Shown here: positions 41,065 to 47,000 of the stretch, in pieces | Numbering within the stretch: the first letter of the stretch is position 1 | Layout: each line of letters starts with the position of its first letter | DNA from: Bactericera cockerelli | Taxonomy: Eukaryota; Arthropoda; Insecta; Hemiptera; Triozidae | DNA length: 64,000 nucleotides | NCBI GenBank assembly: GCA_024516035.1 | Contig: CM044964.1 | Location: 24,823,333-24,887,332 of the forward strand | Direction: 5' to 3' | Program-made: the position numbers and the translations under genes | Notes under the pieces: generated by a model | What the model was told of the DNA's origin: nothing | The model's database searches: none | The model's input: the letters and a program-made list of their open reading frames with translations, nothing else

Positions 41065-41528
41065 GGGTTCAAACCAAGGACTTACTGGCGAGGGTCTTGT
41101 TGGTCTCCTCATGTTGGTCACCGTTCAAGGAGATTTTAAATGAAAAAAATGTAAAATGAAACAAAATATTTTTTTTTCATTAAAAATAAGGATCTAAACA
41201 GGGTTCAGATCCTGATTTTTTTCAAGGATCCATATTTCGGTTCCAAGTGCAGCATGCTATCAGGAAAGGTGGGTTTTTAGAGGGTGGAAATCCCACATCC
41301 CAGGCTAAGACCTGGGTGTCTTTAAAAGATTTTTCCCCGCCCTTCCTTAAAAAAAAAAAAAAAAAAACGGGTTCAAACCAAGGACTCACTGGCGCGGGTC
41401 TTGTTGGTAGACACCTCCATGATCTCCTCGTGCACCGCCAGCACCTTGTCCTCCAGCTTCTTAGACTCCTCCCCACACCTGGTCATCACCAGCTTCTTCT
41501 TCCTCACATCATCCGTGAGCTTCTTCAC
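23689..41528 (-). CDS. SMC4: Structural maintenance of chromosomes protein 4, condensin ATPase (7 exons in window, partial)
   Basis: SMC4 pairs with SMC2 in condensin to compact mitotic chromosomes. Exons in sense order: 41528-41390 (A), 39581-39346 (B), 34942-34790 (C), 34511-34427 (D), 32181-32015 (E), 25153-24921 (F), 23883-23689 (G). All phases join without a break, giving about 400 residues: coiled coil (A-E), then YQMLTFGGKAELEY (F), and the ABC signature LSGGEK plus Walker B YFLDEIDAALD (G). The SMC4 rather than SMC1-3 assignment rests on the YQMLT-GG-AELE and VRPLRKTWKNI blocks. Missing: all N-terminal exons (beyond 64000, across the satellite) and the last about 60 residues, for which no exon was found to the left of 23689. 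Striking feature: splice-site-bearing duplications beside exons A, B, C, F and G. Confidence 0.93.
23932..24085. repeat. Dispersed repeat, family K (copy 2)
   Basis: Same order as 21325-21470, ending with one 'ggtctactccctgcttatag' unit, here not amplified. Confidence 0.7.
24086..24497. other. SMC4 intron F-G, no gene seen
   Basis: AT-rich. A possible degraded tRNA-like head near 24165-24210 ('gcaatgaaatgtcctaggtt'). Nothing else recognised. Confidence 0.45.
24498..24912 (-). repeat. Tandem duplication of intron DNA next to the exon-F donor, with insertion
   Basis: 'gttcgttgcagtggct' ... 'aaaactcttgaatatcgagg' ... 'gaagcaggctagaccaattt' occurs at 24498-24620 and again at 24661-24905. The second copy is split by about 120 bases of a (TAAT)-rich repeat ('cagaacggacgtataattac') related to sequences at 33113 and 36733. 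Confidence 0.75.
24902..24930 (-). promoter_or_regulatory. 29-base palindrome across the SMC4 exon-F 5' splice site
   Basis: Arms of 14 bases (TCAAATATGTGTGA and TCACACATATTTGA) flank a single central base. On the sense strand exon F ends at 24921 and the donor GTGAGT occupies 24920-24915, so the splice site sits in the loop-proximal part of a perfect hairpin. Such a hairpin could mask U1 binding (inference). Confidence 0.85.
24921..25153 (-). CDS. SMC4: SMC4 exon F (coiled coil end into C-terminal ATPase head)
   Basis: Acceptor ATTATTACAG|GTG, donor GT|GTGAGT. It encodes VLKYAKQAHVMKSIQATLSM, YQAGYETCVARRQKEFDTNF, then CYQMLTFGGKAELEYKEYSD and PYAQGIKYV, in frame with exon G. 'YQMLT-GG-AELE' is the diagnostic block at the start of the C-terminal SMC4 head. 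The acceptor's upstream DNA is (TTA)n microsatellite, a poor polypyrimidine tract. A second copy of the exon start with a much better tract lies at 26177-26239. Confidence 0.95.
25155..25224. repeat. (TAA)n microsatellite with 'attccgtgtccgtgagata' repeats
   Basis: Directly upstream (sense) of the exon-F acceptor. Three or four units of (TAA)n alternate with 'attccgtgtccgtgagat'; another such unit is at 25430-25460. Confidence 0.85.
25225..25430 (-). repeat. SINE family B (copy 4, inverted)
   Basis: Tail 'gccttatttatactgcccaa' at left and tRNA-like head 'gtttcgaacccacgacctct' to 'ttaccactgagctaccggga' at right. Confidence 0.8.
25461..25857. other. SMC4 intron E-F, no gene seen
   Basis: Mixed intronic DNA; 'gagaggattatatggacgcc' resembles the 3' side of a repeat also near 19320. 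No coding signal. Confidence 0.4.
25858..26075 (+). repeat. SINE family E (copy 3, head truncated)
   Basis: 'gggttcgattcccagagggg', then 'ctcatacctcgtgaggaaaa' and 'gcgaccagtggcagaatctt', to 'cacaaagaaaaagcatta'. Confidence 0.75.
26177..26239 (-). repeat. Duplicate of the SMC4 exon-F start with its own acceptor
   Basis: 63 bases identical by eye to 25091-25153 (exon F start). On the sense strand the copy is preceded by a long pyrimidine tract ending CCTCCCAG|GTGCTG, better than that of the full exon. After 63 bases it runs into unrelated DNA without a donor, so it cannot be a complete exon. It may mark the original acceptor position before the exon was duplicated or displaced. Confidence 0.9.
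26401..26928. mobile_element. piggyBac-type MITE, 528 bp
   Basis: Bounded by TTAA on both sides (26397-26400 and 26929-26932) with termini CCCTAGATA...TATCTAGGG. TTAA duplication with CCC-starting inverted ends is the piggyBac signature. Internal sequence is AT-rich with no transposase frame. Confidence 0.82.
26933..27424. other. SMC4 intron E-F, no gene seen
   Basis: AT-rich unique-looking intron sequence, no coding or repeat signal recognised. Confidence 0.45.
27425..27575 (-). repeat. SINE family D (copy 4, inverted)
   Basis: 'gggactcgaaccaccgacct', 'ccttatcgattgagctactg' and 'aggtcggtt' give the inverted head; the tail is at left. Confidence 0.75.
27830..28098 (-). repeat. SINE family E (copy 4, inverted)
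   Basis: Full-length inverse of 9062-9330, with the head at right: 'gctgggaatcgaacccagga' to 'taactcgctctgccacagtg'. Confidence 0.78.
28205..28380. repeat. Dispersed repeat, family K (copy 3, inverted)
   Basis: 'ctggctgggggactataaac' then 'tggcttggttctgggggccc' and 'gctaccatcgttcacgatga', the inverse of 21325-21470. Confidence 0.75.
28471..28578 (+). CDS. Exon-like segment with CxxC motif, unassigned
   Basis: After an acceptor CTTTTTTTAG the frame reads EEEVNLILIQDEHQRLPVFD then EQCEICKRKLVLNTH and a stop. CEICKRKL looks like the first zinc-binding knuckle of a RING or vacuolar-sorting type C-terminus. An internal GTAAGC at about 28543 could act as a donor. It lies inside an SMC4 intron on the opposite strand; 'gatgcccatatact'-like sequence on both sides suggests it may be part of a mobile or duplicated segment. 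Function unknown. Confidence 0.3.
   Translation, partial: EEEVNLILIQDEHQRLPVFDEQCEICKRKLVLNTH
28851..31538 (-). CDS. LINE ORF2: endonuclease and reverse transcriptase
   Basis: 895 residues without interruption. The N-terminal APE-type endonuclease shows SETWL (16-20), GGGVLIAVS (51-59), TGDYN (128-132) and a final FHHN (207-210) where many relatives have SDH. The reverse transcriptase shows HGFTSKRS (531-538), YTDVAKAFDRV (564-574), the SGPLLFSLFFNDL block and the catalytic FADD (653-656). The frame is open upstream of the first ATG for about 34 codons (NAGGIRTKL lies there) and overlaps the end of ORF1, so initiation may lie upstream. The closest family by motif is Jockey. The intact frame implies a young insertion. 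Confidence 0.92.
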   Translation of the reverse strand: MKLALDVSSYDIVFLSETWLTDDFSVSEVNVKNYEIYRTDRDPSVLGRHRGGGVLIAVSNKLKSRRVTVGSVLSSFDNVFVLVKIANVSLLLGCVYIPPNSDVETYMEHCSVVEELSSRFPDSSLFLTGDYNLRDAFWSVDVEDSSMIVDCNFSYPAVRVCESFNSLSLHQANSVPNDHGVFLDLLFTNEENVSTTPSLDPLLPNNFHHNAFSFDIIVPRQTDQLSEDKHIYDFSKCNVFELRKFLSRVDWSFLSSEDNVEVSTKRLYDLLQAGIELSTPVKRVYTSTFPVWFTNELKSLIFKKKRAHSLYKKSRLESDYRCFSSLRSRCNNLSSKCYKEFLEKSDKSLQSNPSTFWKFVNMTRKTDGFPKDMFFHGETSSTGQETANLFAKSFSNAYEVSDHPVPEYPFLDCIDFNGCSFSPTDVFSALSSLPQKFSSGPDNVPPFILQKCSACLAAPLSVLFNKSLSSGVFPSLWKSSFIFPIHKSSDRSNIANYRGVCIQSAIPKVLDKLVSSRLSFACKHFISEKQHGFTSKRSTVTNLLSYQCDILNSFESGQDVHSVYTDVAKAFDRVNPRFLVAKLKSYGIGDAFLRWLVSSFSDRIQMVRIGDDRSSSICVSSGVGQGSHSGPLLFSLFFNDLPSVIQNSYLQMFADDVKIYKSISNHDDCRLLQGDLDSFHRWLSLNGLQLTHSKCAIMCFSRRAHPVGFDYHLDSKSLNNVDQIKDLGIELDRKLSFIPHISAVSMRCHRLLGYIYRSSKGLSSISFRLLYISLVRSLLEYACVVWSPYYNVHELLLERVQKKFLNYFNYRHPDSSANLDSLKERRHQADSRFLQKLISGEVDCSGLLGLIPFDCHRRLRRANTFYVTSCDSNYRYYAPLNRMLRSANTDCGFDF
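31586..31930 (-). CDS. LINE ORF1 C-terminal remnant
   Basis: 114 residues in a different frame from ORF2 and overlapping its upstream extension. It starts MVESESVWPEGVLVRLFSGK and continues as a proline-, serine- and lysine-rich tail (KSKVPPKKKSAA) ending NLRPQRNQKIS. The WPEGVxVRxF block resembles the end of the nucleic-acid-binding part of Jockey ORF1. The zinc-knuckle and upstream parts are absent, so the element is 5' truncated. Confidence 0.6.
   Translation of the reverse strand: MVESESVWPEGVLVRLFSGKLLPSYVLETFDSSAPSPGAESKKSKVPPKKKSAASVNVAAVSPGSSSPRDKPVKQPATNTGVPPAKTITCKPGPGSSTNFSPKNLRPQRNQKIS
32015..32181 (-). CDS. SMC4: SMC4 exon E (coiled coil)
   Basis: Acceptor ATTTCCAG|AC, donor GAG|GTAATG. 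It encodes DAFRLTPDTQEQFLSLSPEE, LELVDIEAAEAQIGKIDAEL and KFLDFNESRVEEYKIE. The LSPEEL...AxIxxLxxEL...EEYK pattern is that of the C-terminal coiled coil of SMC4. It joins exon D after one base and exon F in phase 0. The donor GTAATG is weak and is followed within 40 bases by repeated 'gtaatgtaatgtaatg'. Confidence 0.92.
32285..32957. mobile_element. Foldback-like element with 34-bp inverted ends
   Basis: 'aattgaatcagttattttga' plus 'aaaaggttttagtc' at 32285-32318 is inverted at 32924-32957 with one mismatch. About 600 bases of AT-rich DNA without coding capacity lie between. No clear target-site duplication was seen. Confidence 0.65.
33113..33240. repeat. Dispersed repeat ('ctctatttacaaacagaaaa' family)
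   Basis: (TAA)n, then 'cgggtgtatatttacgac' and 'ctctatttacaaacagaaaa'. Related copies are at 36733-36840 and, partly, 24700-24820. Confidence 0.55.
33258..33447 (-). repeat. SINE family B (copy 5, inverted)
   Basis: Same order as 25225-25430, with 'gtttcgaacccgtgacctct' and 'taccactaagctaccgggca'. Confidence 0.8.
33598..33685 (+). repeat. SINE family B (head only)
   Basis: 'atagtagttcagtggtcaag' with 'gctagttcgaaacccagccg'. Confidence 0.6.
33695..33860 (-). repeat. SINE family C (copy 4, inverted)
   Basis: 'gaagataaccaccaggcgag', 'tgggtgggattcgaatctac' and 'ttaccagactagcacgttta' in inverted order. Confidence 0.7.
34072..34330 (+). repeat. tRNA-headed SINE with 'gggtaaaacccccgtc' body
   Basis: Head 'gttgtgactactgccggtag' with B-box 'gagttcgactcccgg', then 'acccaggctgggtgaggtta' and 'gcaaatggagggtaaaaccc'. 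The body end is shared with the tail of the 5S-derived SINEs (5720-5790, inverted), which suggests exchange of 3' ends between SINE types. Confidence 0.65.
34427..34511 (-). CDS. SMC4: SMC4 exon D (coiled coil)
   Basis: Acceptor TTCACAG|GTT, donor CAAG|GTAAGT. It encodes VKHAEERLAELELKPLPVIY followed by DLDEVFAQ. It is a short 85-base exon, phase 0 in and phase 1 out, and the one exon here with no boundary duplication recognised next to it. Confidence 0.9.
34790..34942 (-). CDS. SMC4: SMC4 exon C (coiled coil)
   Basis: Acceptor TTCATTACAG|GCA, donor GGG|GTGAGT, 51 codons in phase 0. It encodes AEVQKISHKSKSIMQEMAKL, TEWHDKEVAILESVDRELKT and IRRTHDEYVMG, heptad-rich coiled coil. The first about 60 bases are copied many times in the array that begins at its first base on the intron side. 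Confidence 0.93.
34943..36716 (-). repeat. 34-bp minisatellite carrying SMC4 exon-C acceptor sites and exon-start copies
   Basis: Unit on the plus strand 'gcctgtaatgaagagaaaga' followed by 'gaatgatgagcttt', more than 35 copies. On the sense strand each unit reads TTCTCTTTCTCTTCATTACAG|GC, an excellent 3' splice site, identical to the real acceptor of exon C. At intervals (from 35317, 35796, 35916, 36036, 36117, 36223, 36409, 36495, 36578, 36659) the unit is extended by about 60 bases of exon C, joined to the next unit at the shared word GGCAAAGCTC. Confidence 0.95.
36926..37005 (-). repeat. Diverged copy of the SMC4 exon-B end (copy b1)
   Basis: About 78 bases matching 39346-39423 with substitutions and two small deletions. 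The sense translation begins VKVNNDEYIGIYKEN and then falls out of the exon frame near its end. It is followed by GTTTTT in place of a good donor. Preceded on the sense strand by CTGTAG|GTGGGG. Confidence 0.75.
37048..37172 (-). repeat. Dispersed repeat, family I (copy 2, inverted)
   Basis: 'aaagacacccaggtcatcct' and 'gggatttccacccactaaaa' are the inverse of 8467-8612. Confidence 0.65.
37228..37482 (+). repeat. Dispersed repeat, family J (copy 3)
   Basis: Near full-length match to 22145-22415, ending 'ccctgtttaacgtcccccag', immediately before exon copy b2. Confidence 0.75.
37484..37567 (-). repeat. Copy of the SMC4 exon-B end with open frame and donor (copy b2)
   Basis: Covers the same 78 bases as copy b1. 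The sense frame is intact: VKVNNDEHIGIYKEQNAGLS then MEIEEKK, followed by GTATTG. Several differences from exon B are silent (codons for Gly-Ile-Tyr). Upstream, CACTAG|GTGAGG could act as an acceptor. It may be a decayed duplicate exon or a remnant alternative exon. Confidence 0.75.
37568..38039. other. SMC4 intron B-C, AT-rich, no gene seen
   Basis: Homopolymer-rich DNA without coding or repeat signal, between the exon-B copies. Confidence 0.45.
38040..38275 (-). repeat. 34-bp repeat carrying the SMC4 exon-B donor site
   Basis: About seven units of 'acctttttctcctcaattat' plus 'tctattctactcat'. On the sense strand each reads ATTGAGGAGAAAAAG|GTATGAG, which is the last 15 bases of exon B plus its donor. 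Unlike the acceptor arrays, this unit contains stop codons in the sense frames. Confidence 0.9.
38278..38970 (-). repeat. Tandem long copies of the SMC4 exon-B 3' half with donor
   Basis: Two copies of about 168 bases of exon B (38278-38450 and 38790-38962) end at the same internal point and are followed by 'gctattaatgacgctatcta'. Two 36-base copies (38563-38598 and 38682-38717) lie between them. All begin with the exon end and donor 'tacctttttctcctcaattt' on the plus strand. The spacers are (TTCTA)n microsatellite. The higher-order step is about 510 bases, with exon B itself as the last copy. Confidence 0.92.
38971..39338. repeat. Homopyrimidine microsatellite (CTTCT)n/(TTTCTCTTC)n
   Basis: About 350 bases of almost pure C and T on the plus strand (purines on the sense strand), directly downstream of the exon-B donor. 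It appears to be an expansion of 'attctattctact' from the neighbouring units. Confidence 0.92.
39346..39581 (-). CDS. SMC4: SMC4 exon B (coiled coil)
   Basis: Acceptor TTGTTCGCAG|TC, donor AAAAAG|GTATAAG. It encodes RKSLSEAQRKLNKAKSDLNN, CRVEIRRAARDSSTFTQRFS, then NLMEEMQTLALKKVNNDEHI, GIYKEQNAAL and RMEIEEKK. This is the only complete copy among several partial ones to its left, and the only one in phase with both exon A (A|TC gives Ile) and exon C. A Helitron lies 15 bases upstream of its acceptor. Confidence 0.94.
39597..39840. mobile_element. Non-autonomous Helitron, 244 bp
   Basis: Begins TCTCTATATATAAAA after an A (39596) and ends CTAG before a T (39841), with the 3' hairpin CCCGT...ACGGG (39812-39829) about 7 bases before CTAG. 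These are the Helitron hallmarks. The element contains 'gtttgtttgtttgtttgtcc'. On the gene's sense strand its end replaces most of the sequence where the branch point of exon B should lie. Confidence 0.82.
39960..40165. repeat. Dispersed repeat, family G (copy 2)
   Basis: 'atttatttatttacacttta' and 'gcgaagttaatgccttaggc' with 'ctctgccacttaaccccgg', as at 4484-4760. It is flanked by 'aagtcaaagaggcgtaagtg' (39866) and its inverse at 40275, a pair of inverted sequences bracketing the repeat. Confidence 0.65.
40166..40496. other. SMC4 intron A-B, no gene seen
   Basis: AT-rich. Contains the inverted partner 'cacttacgcctctttgactt' of 39866. Confidence 0.45.
40497..40590 (+). repeat. SINE family C (copy 5, head only)
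   Basis: 'gcactggtggtcaagtggtt', 'gcgctagtctggtaatccag' and 'ggttcgaatcccacccagtc'. This is the best-preserved tRNA-like head of the family, with both A- and B-boxes. Confidence 0.75.
40924..41104 (-). repeat. Duplicate of the SMC4 exon-A end, donor and adjoining repeat I
   Basis: 40924-41104 repeats 41231-41408 (offset about 305 bases). It contains a family I repeat with a poly-A run, 'gggttcaaaccaaggact', a donor GTAAGT and 19 bases of exon A end (41086-41104, one mismatch). Beyond that the similarity stops. Confidence 0.85.
41231..41367 (+). repeat. Dispersed repeat, family I (copy 4)
   Basis: 'ttcggttccaagtgcagcat', 'gggtttttagagggtggaaa' and 'gggtgtctttaaaag' with a terminal A run. It ends about 20 bases before the exon-A donor. 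Confidence 0.7.
41390..41528 (-). CDS. SMC4: SMC4 exon A (coiled coil), first exon visible in window
   Basis: Acceptor TTGTCCCGCAG|GTG, donor GCCA|GTGAGT. It encodes VKKLTDDVRKKKLVMTRCGE, then ESKKLEDKVLAVHEEIMEVS and TNKTRA, continuing into exon B with a split Ile codon. It is a typical SMC coiled-coil segment. Its first 97 bases are reproduced dozens of times in the satellite that starts at its intron side. Confidence 0.92.
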
Positions 41529-43983
41529 CTGCGGGACAAGACACAGACATAAATAGAATAATAATAACCTGCGGGACAAGACACAGACATAAATAGAATA
41601 ATAATAACCTGCGGGACAAGACACAGACATAATAGAATAATAATAACCTGCGGGACAAGACACAGACATAAATAGAATAATATAAAACTGCGGACAGACA
41701 CAGACTAATAGATAATACCTGCGGGACAGCACAGACATAATATATAATAACGCGGAACAAGACTAAATAGATATATCCCACTTGTCTCCAGCTTCTTAGA
41801 CTCTAACCTGGTCATCACCAGCTTCTTCTTCCTCACATCACCTGAGCTTCTTCACCTGCGGGACAAGACACAGACATAAATAGAATAATAATAACCTGCG
41901 GGACAAGACACAGACATAAATAGAATAATAATAACCTGCGGGACAAGACACAGACATAAATAGAATAATAATAACCTGCGGGACAAGACACAGACATAAA
42001 TAGAATAATAATAACCTGCGGGACAAGACACAGACATAATAGATAATAATAACCTGCGGGACAAGACACAGACATAAATAGAATAATAATAACCTGCGGG
42101 ACAAGACACAGACATAAATAGAATAATAATAACCTGCGGGACAAACACAGACATAAATAGAATAATAATAACCTGCGGACAGCACAGACATAATAAATAA
42201 TAATAACCTGCGGGACAAGACACAGACATAAATAGAATAATATAACCGCCGACTGTCTCAGTCTTAGACTCAATGAATAATAACCTGCGGGACAAGACAC
42301 AGACATAAATAGAATAATATAACCTGCGGGACAAGACACAGACATAAATAGAATAATATAACCTGCGGGACAAGACACAGACATAAATAGAATAATAATA
42401 ACCGCCGGCCCCAAGACCCCACAGCATACATCTAATATATACCTGCGGGACAAGACACAGACTAAATGAATAATAATAACCTGCGGGACAAGACACAGAC
42501 ATAAATAGAATAATAATAACCTGCGGGACAAGACACAGAATATAATAGAAAATAATTAATACTGCGGGACAAGACACAGCAAATGCACTCTAGACTAATG
42601 GAAACTAATAGTGATTACTGCGGACAAACAGACATAAATAAATAATAATACCTGCGGGACAAGACACAGACATAAATAGAATAATAATAACCTGCGGGAC
42701 AAGACACAGACATAAATAGAATAATAATAACCTGCGGGACAAGACACAGACATAAATAGAATAATAATAACCTGCGGGACAAGACACAGACATAAATAGA
42801 ATAATAATAACCTGCGGGACAAGACACAGACTAAATAAATAATAATAACCTGCGGGACAAGACACAGACATAAATGAATAATAATAACCTGCGGGACAAG
42901 ACACAGACATAAATAGATATAATAACCTGGGGACAAGACACAGACATAAATAGAATAATAATAGCCCCCTCCCCGGACTCCCACACTGTCATCACAGCTT
43001 CTTCTTCCACATCATCGAGCTTTCACCTGCGGGACAAGACACAGACATAAATAGAATAATAATAACTGCGGGACAAGACACAGACATAAATAGAATAATA
43101 ATAACCTGCGGGACAAGACACAGACATAATAGAATAATAATAACCGCCAGCACCTATAGTTTAATCCTCGACAAGACACAGCTAAATAGATATTACCTGC
43201 GGGACAAGACACAGACATAAATAGAATAATAATAACCTGCGGGACAAGACACAGACATAAATAGAATAATAATAAGACCGCCACACCTTGTCCTCCACTC
43301 TTAGACCCTCCCCACACCTGTCATCACCAGTTCTCTTCTACATCATCGGAGCTTCTCACCTGCGGGACAAGACACAGACATAAATAAATAATAATAACCT
43401 GCGGGACAAGACACAGACATAAATAGAATAATAATAACGCGACAAGCCAGACTTGTTATATAACCTCGACAAGACACAGCTTTTCCTCACAACCGTAGAT
43501 TTCCTGCGGGACAAGACACAGACATAAATAGAATAATAATAACCTGCGGGACAAGACACAGACATAAATAGAATAATAATAACCTGCGGGACAAGACACA
43601 GACATAAATAGAATAATAATAACCTGCGGGACAAGATACAGACATAAATAGAATAATAATAACTGCGGGACAAGACACAGACATAAATAGAATAATAATA
43701 ACCTGCGGGACAAGACACAGACATAAATAGAATAAATAATAACCTGCGGGACAAGACACAGACATAAATAGAATAATAATAACCTGCGGGACAAGACACA
43801 GACATAAATATGAATAATAATAACCTGCGGGACAAGACACAGACATAAATAGAATAAAAATAACCTGCGGGACAAGACACAGACATAAATAGAATAATAA
43901 TAACCTGCGGGACAAGACACAGACATAAATAGAATAATAATAACCTGCGGGACAAGACACAGACATAAATAGAATAATAATAA

Positions 43984-44068
43984 GCACGCCAGCACTTGTC
44001 TCCAGCTTCTTAGACTCCTCCCCAACCTGGTCATCAAGCTTCTTCTTCCCATCATCCGGACTCTTCAC
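43984..44068 (-). repeat. Exon-A head copy inside the satellite
   Basis: A degraded copy of the first 97 bases of exon A (41432-41528), joined on its downstream side directly to the (TTA)n part of a 40-bp unit. Similar copies start near 41785, 42962, 43268, 45846, 46010, 46664, 47220, 47465, 48236, 49536, 49683, 53310, 54195, 54930, 59580, 61165, 61355, 62042, 63028 and 63272. Confidence 0.85.
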
Positions 44069-47000
44069 TGGGGGACAAGACACAGACATAAATAGAATAA
44101 TAATAACCTGCGGGACAAGACACAGACATAAATAGAATAATAATAACCTGCGGGACAAGACACAGACATAAATAGAATAATAATAACCTGCGGGACAAGA
44201 CAAGACATAAATAGAATAATAATAACCTGCGGGACAAGACACAGACATAAATAGAATAATAATAACCTGCGGGACAAGACACAGACATAAATAGAATATA
44301 TAATAACCTGCGGGACAAGACACAGACATAAATAGAATAATAATAACCTGCGGGACAAGACACAGACATAAATAGAATAATAATAACCTGCGGGACAAGA
44401 CACAGACATAAATAGAATAATAATATAACCTGCGGGACAAGACACAGACATAAATAGAATAATAATAACCTGCGGGACAAGACACAGACATAATAGAATA
44501 ATAATAACCTGCGGGACAAGACACAGACATAAATAGAATAATAATAACCTGCGGGACAAGACACAGACATAAATAGAATAATAATAACCTGCGGGACAAG
44601 ACACAGACATAAATAGAATAATAATAACTGCGGACAAGACACAGACATAACTAGAATAATAATAACCTGCGGGACAAGACACAGACATAATAGAATAATA
44701 ATACCTGCGGGACAAGACACAGACATAAATAGAATAATAATAACCTGCGGGACAAGACACAGACATAAATAGAATATTAAAACCTGCGGGACAAGACACA
44801 GACATAAATAGAATAATAATAACCTGCGGGACAAGACACAGACATAAATAGAATAATAATAACCTGCGGGACAAGACACAGACATAATAGAATAATAAAC
44901 CTGCGGGACAAGACACAGACATTTAAATAGAATAATAATAATAACCTGCGGGACAAGACACAGACATGAATAGAATAATAATAACCTGCGGGACAAGACA
45001 CAGACATAATAGAATAATAATAACCTGCGGGACAAGACACAGACATATAAATAGAATAATAATAACCTGCGGGACAAGACACAGATATAAATAGAATAAT
45101 AAAACCTGCGGGTACAAGACACAGACATAAATAGAATAATAATAACCTGCGGGACAGACACAGACATAAATAGAATTAATAATAACCTGCGGGACAAGAC
45201 ACAGACATAAATAGAATAATAATAACCTGCGGGACAAGACACAGACATAAATAGAATAATAATAACCTGCGGGACAAGACCCCAGACATAAATAGAATAA
45301 TCAATAACCTGCGGGACAAGACACAGACATAATCTGAATAATAATAACCTGCGGGACAAGACACAGACATAAATAGATAATAATAACCTGCGGGACAAGA
45401 CACAGACATAAATAGAATAATAATAGCCTACGGGACAAGAACAGACATAAATAGAATAATAAGCACGCCAGAACCTTGGAACAGACATAAATAGAATAAT
45501 AAGCACCGCCTGCACTTGGACTGACATAACTAGAATTAATAAGCACCGCCAGCACCTTAAAACAGACATAAATAGAATAATAATAACCTGCGGTACAAGA
45601 CACAGACATAAATAGAATAATAATAACCTGCGGGACAAGACACAGACATAAATAGAATAATAATAACCTGCGGGACAAGACACAGACATAAATAGAATAA
45701 TAATAACCTGCGGGACAAGACACAGACATAAATAGAATAATAATAACCTGCGGGACAAGACACAGACATAAATAGAATAATAATAACCTGCGGGACAAGG
45801 TAAATAATTTAACTCGGACAACACAGATAAATAGAATAATAATAACCCCGCACCTTCACTTAGACTCTCCACACCTGGTCATACCATTTCTTCCTCAATC
45901 ATCCTACTTTTCACCTCGGCAAGACACAGACATAAATAGATAATAATAACCTCGGACAAGACACAGACAAAATATATAACTGCGGACAAGACAAGAATAA
46001 ATAAATAATTAGCACGCCACACTGTCCGTTCTTAGACTTCCCACACCTGGCACCAGCTTCTTTCTACATCATCGTGAGCTTCTTCATGGACAAGACACAG
46101 ACATAAATAATAATAACCGCGGGACAGACACAGACATAATAGAAAATAAACGGGACAGCACAGACATAAATAAATAATAAACGCGGGACAAGACACACAT
46201 AAAAAAATACTCGGACAAGACACGATAAATAAATAATAAAACGCGACAACCAGCTAATAGATAAAAGCGACGAAACTAATATATTAACTCAAACCGACAT
46301 AAAAGAATATCCTCCAAACAGACATAATATATAACCTGGGGACAAGACACAGCATAATGAATAATAATAACCTGCGGGACAAGACCAGACATAATAGAAT
46401 AATAATAACCTGGGGACAAGACACAGACATAAATAGAATAATATAACCTGCGGGACAAGCACAGACATAAATAGAATAATAATAACTGCGGGACAGACAC
46501 AGACATAAATAGAATAATAATAACCTGCGGGAAAAAGACTAATAGAAATATACCGAAGAACAGCATAGTTATACCTCGGACAGAACGATAAAAGAAATAA
46601 TACCGCGGACAAGACCAGACTAAATAGAATATAATAACTGCGACAAGAACAACATAAATAGTAATAATAAGCACGCCAGCCTTGTCTCAGCTTCTAGACT
46701 CTCCCACTGGTTCACCAGCTTCTTCTTCCTCATTCGGGTTCTTCACTGGGACAAGACACGACATAAATATAATAATACCTGCGGACAAGACCAGACATAA
46801 ATAAATAGCCAGCCGCTATAGATAACTGGCACCTATAGTATACTGCGGACAAGACCAGACAAAAATATAACTCGCAGCACGATAAATAGAATAATACGCA
46901 CAGCCACTTAGATCTCCCGCAACCACTTTTCCTCCAACCGACTTTCCTGCGACAAGACACAGACATAAATGAATAAATACTGCGGACAAGACACAGACAT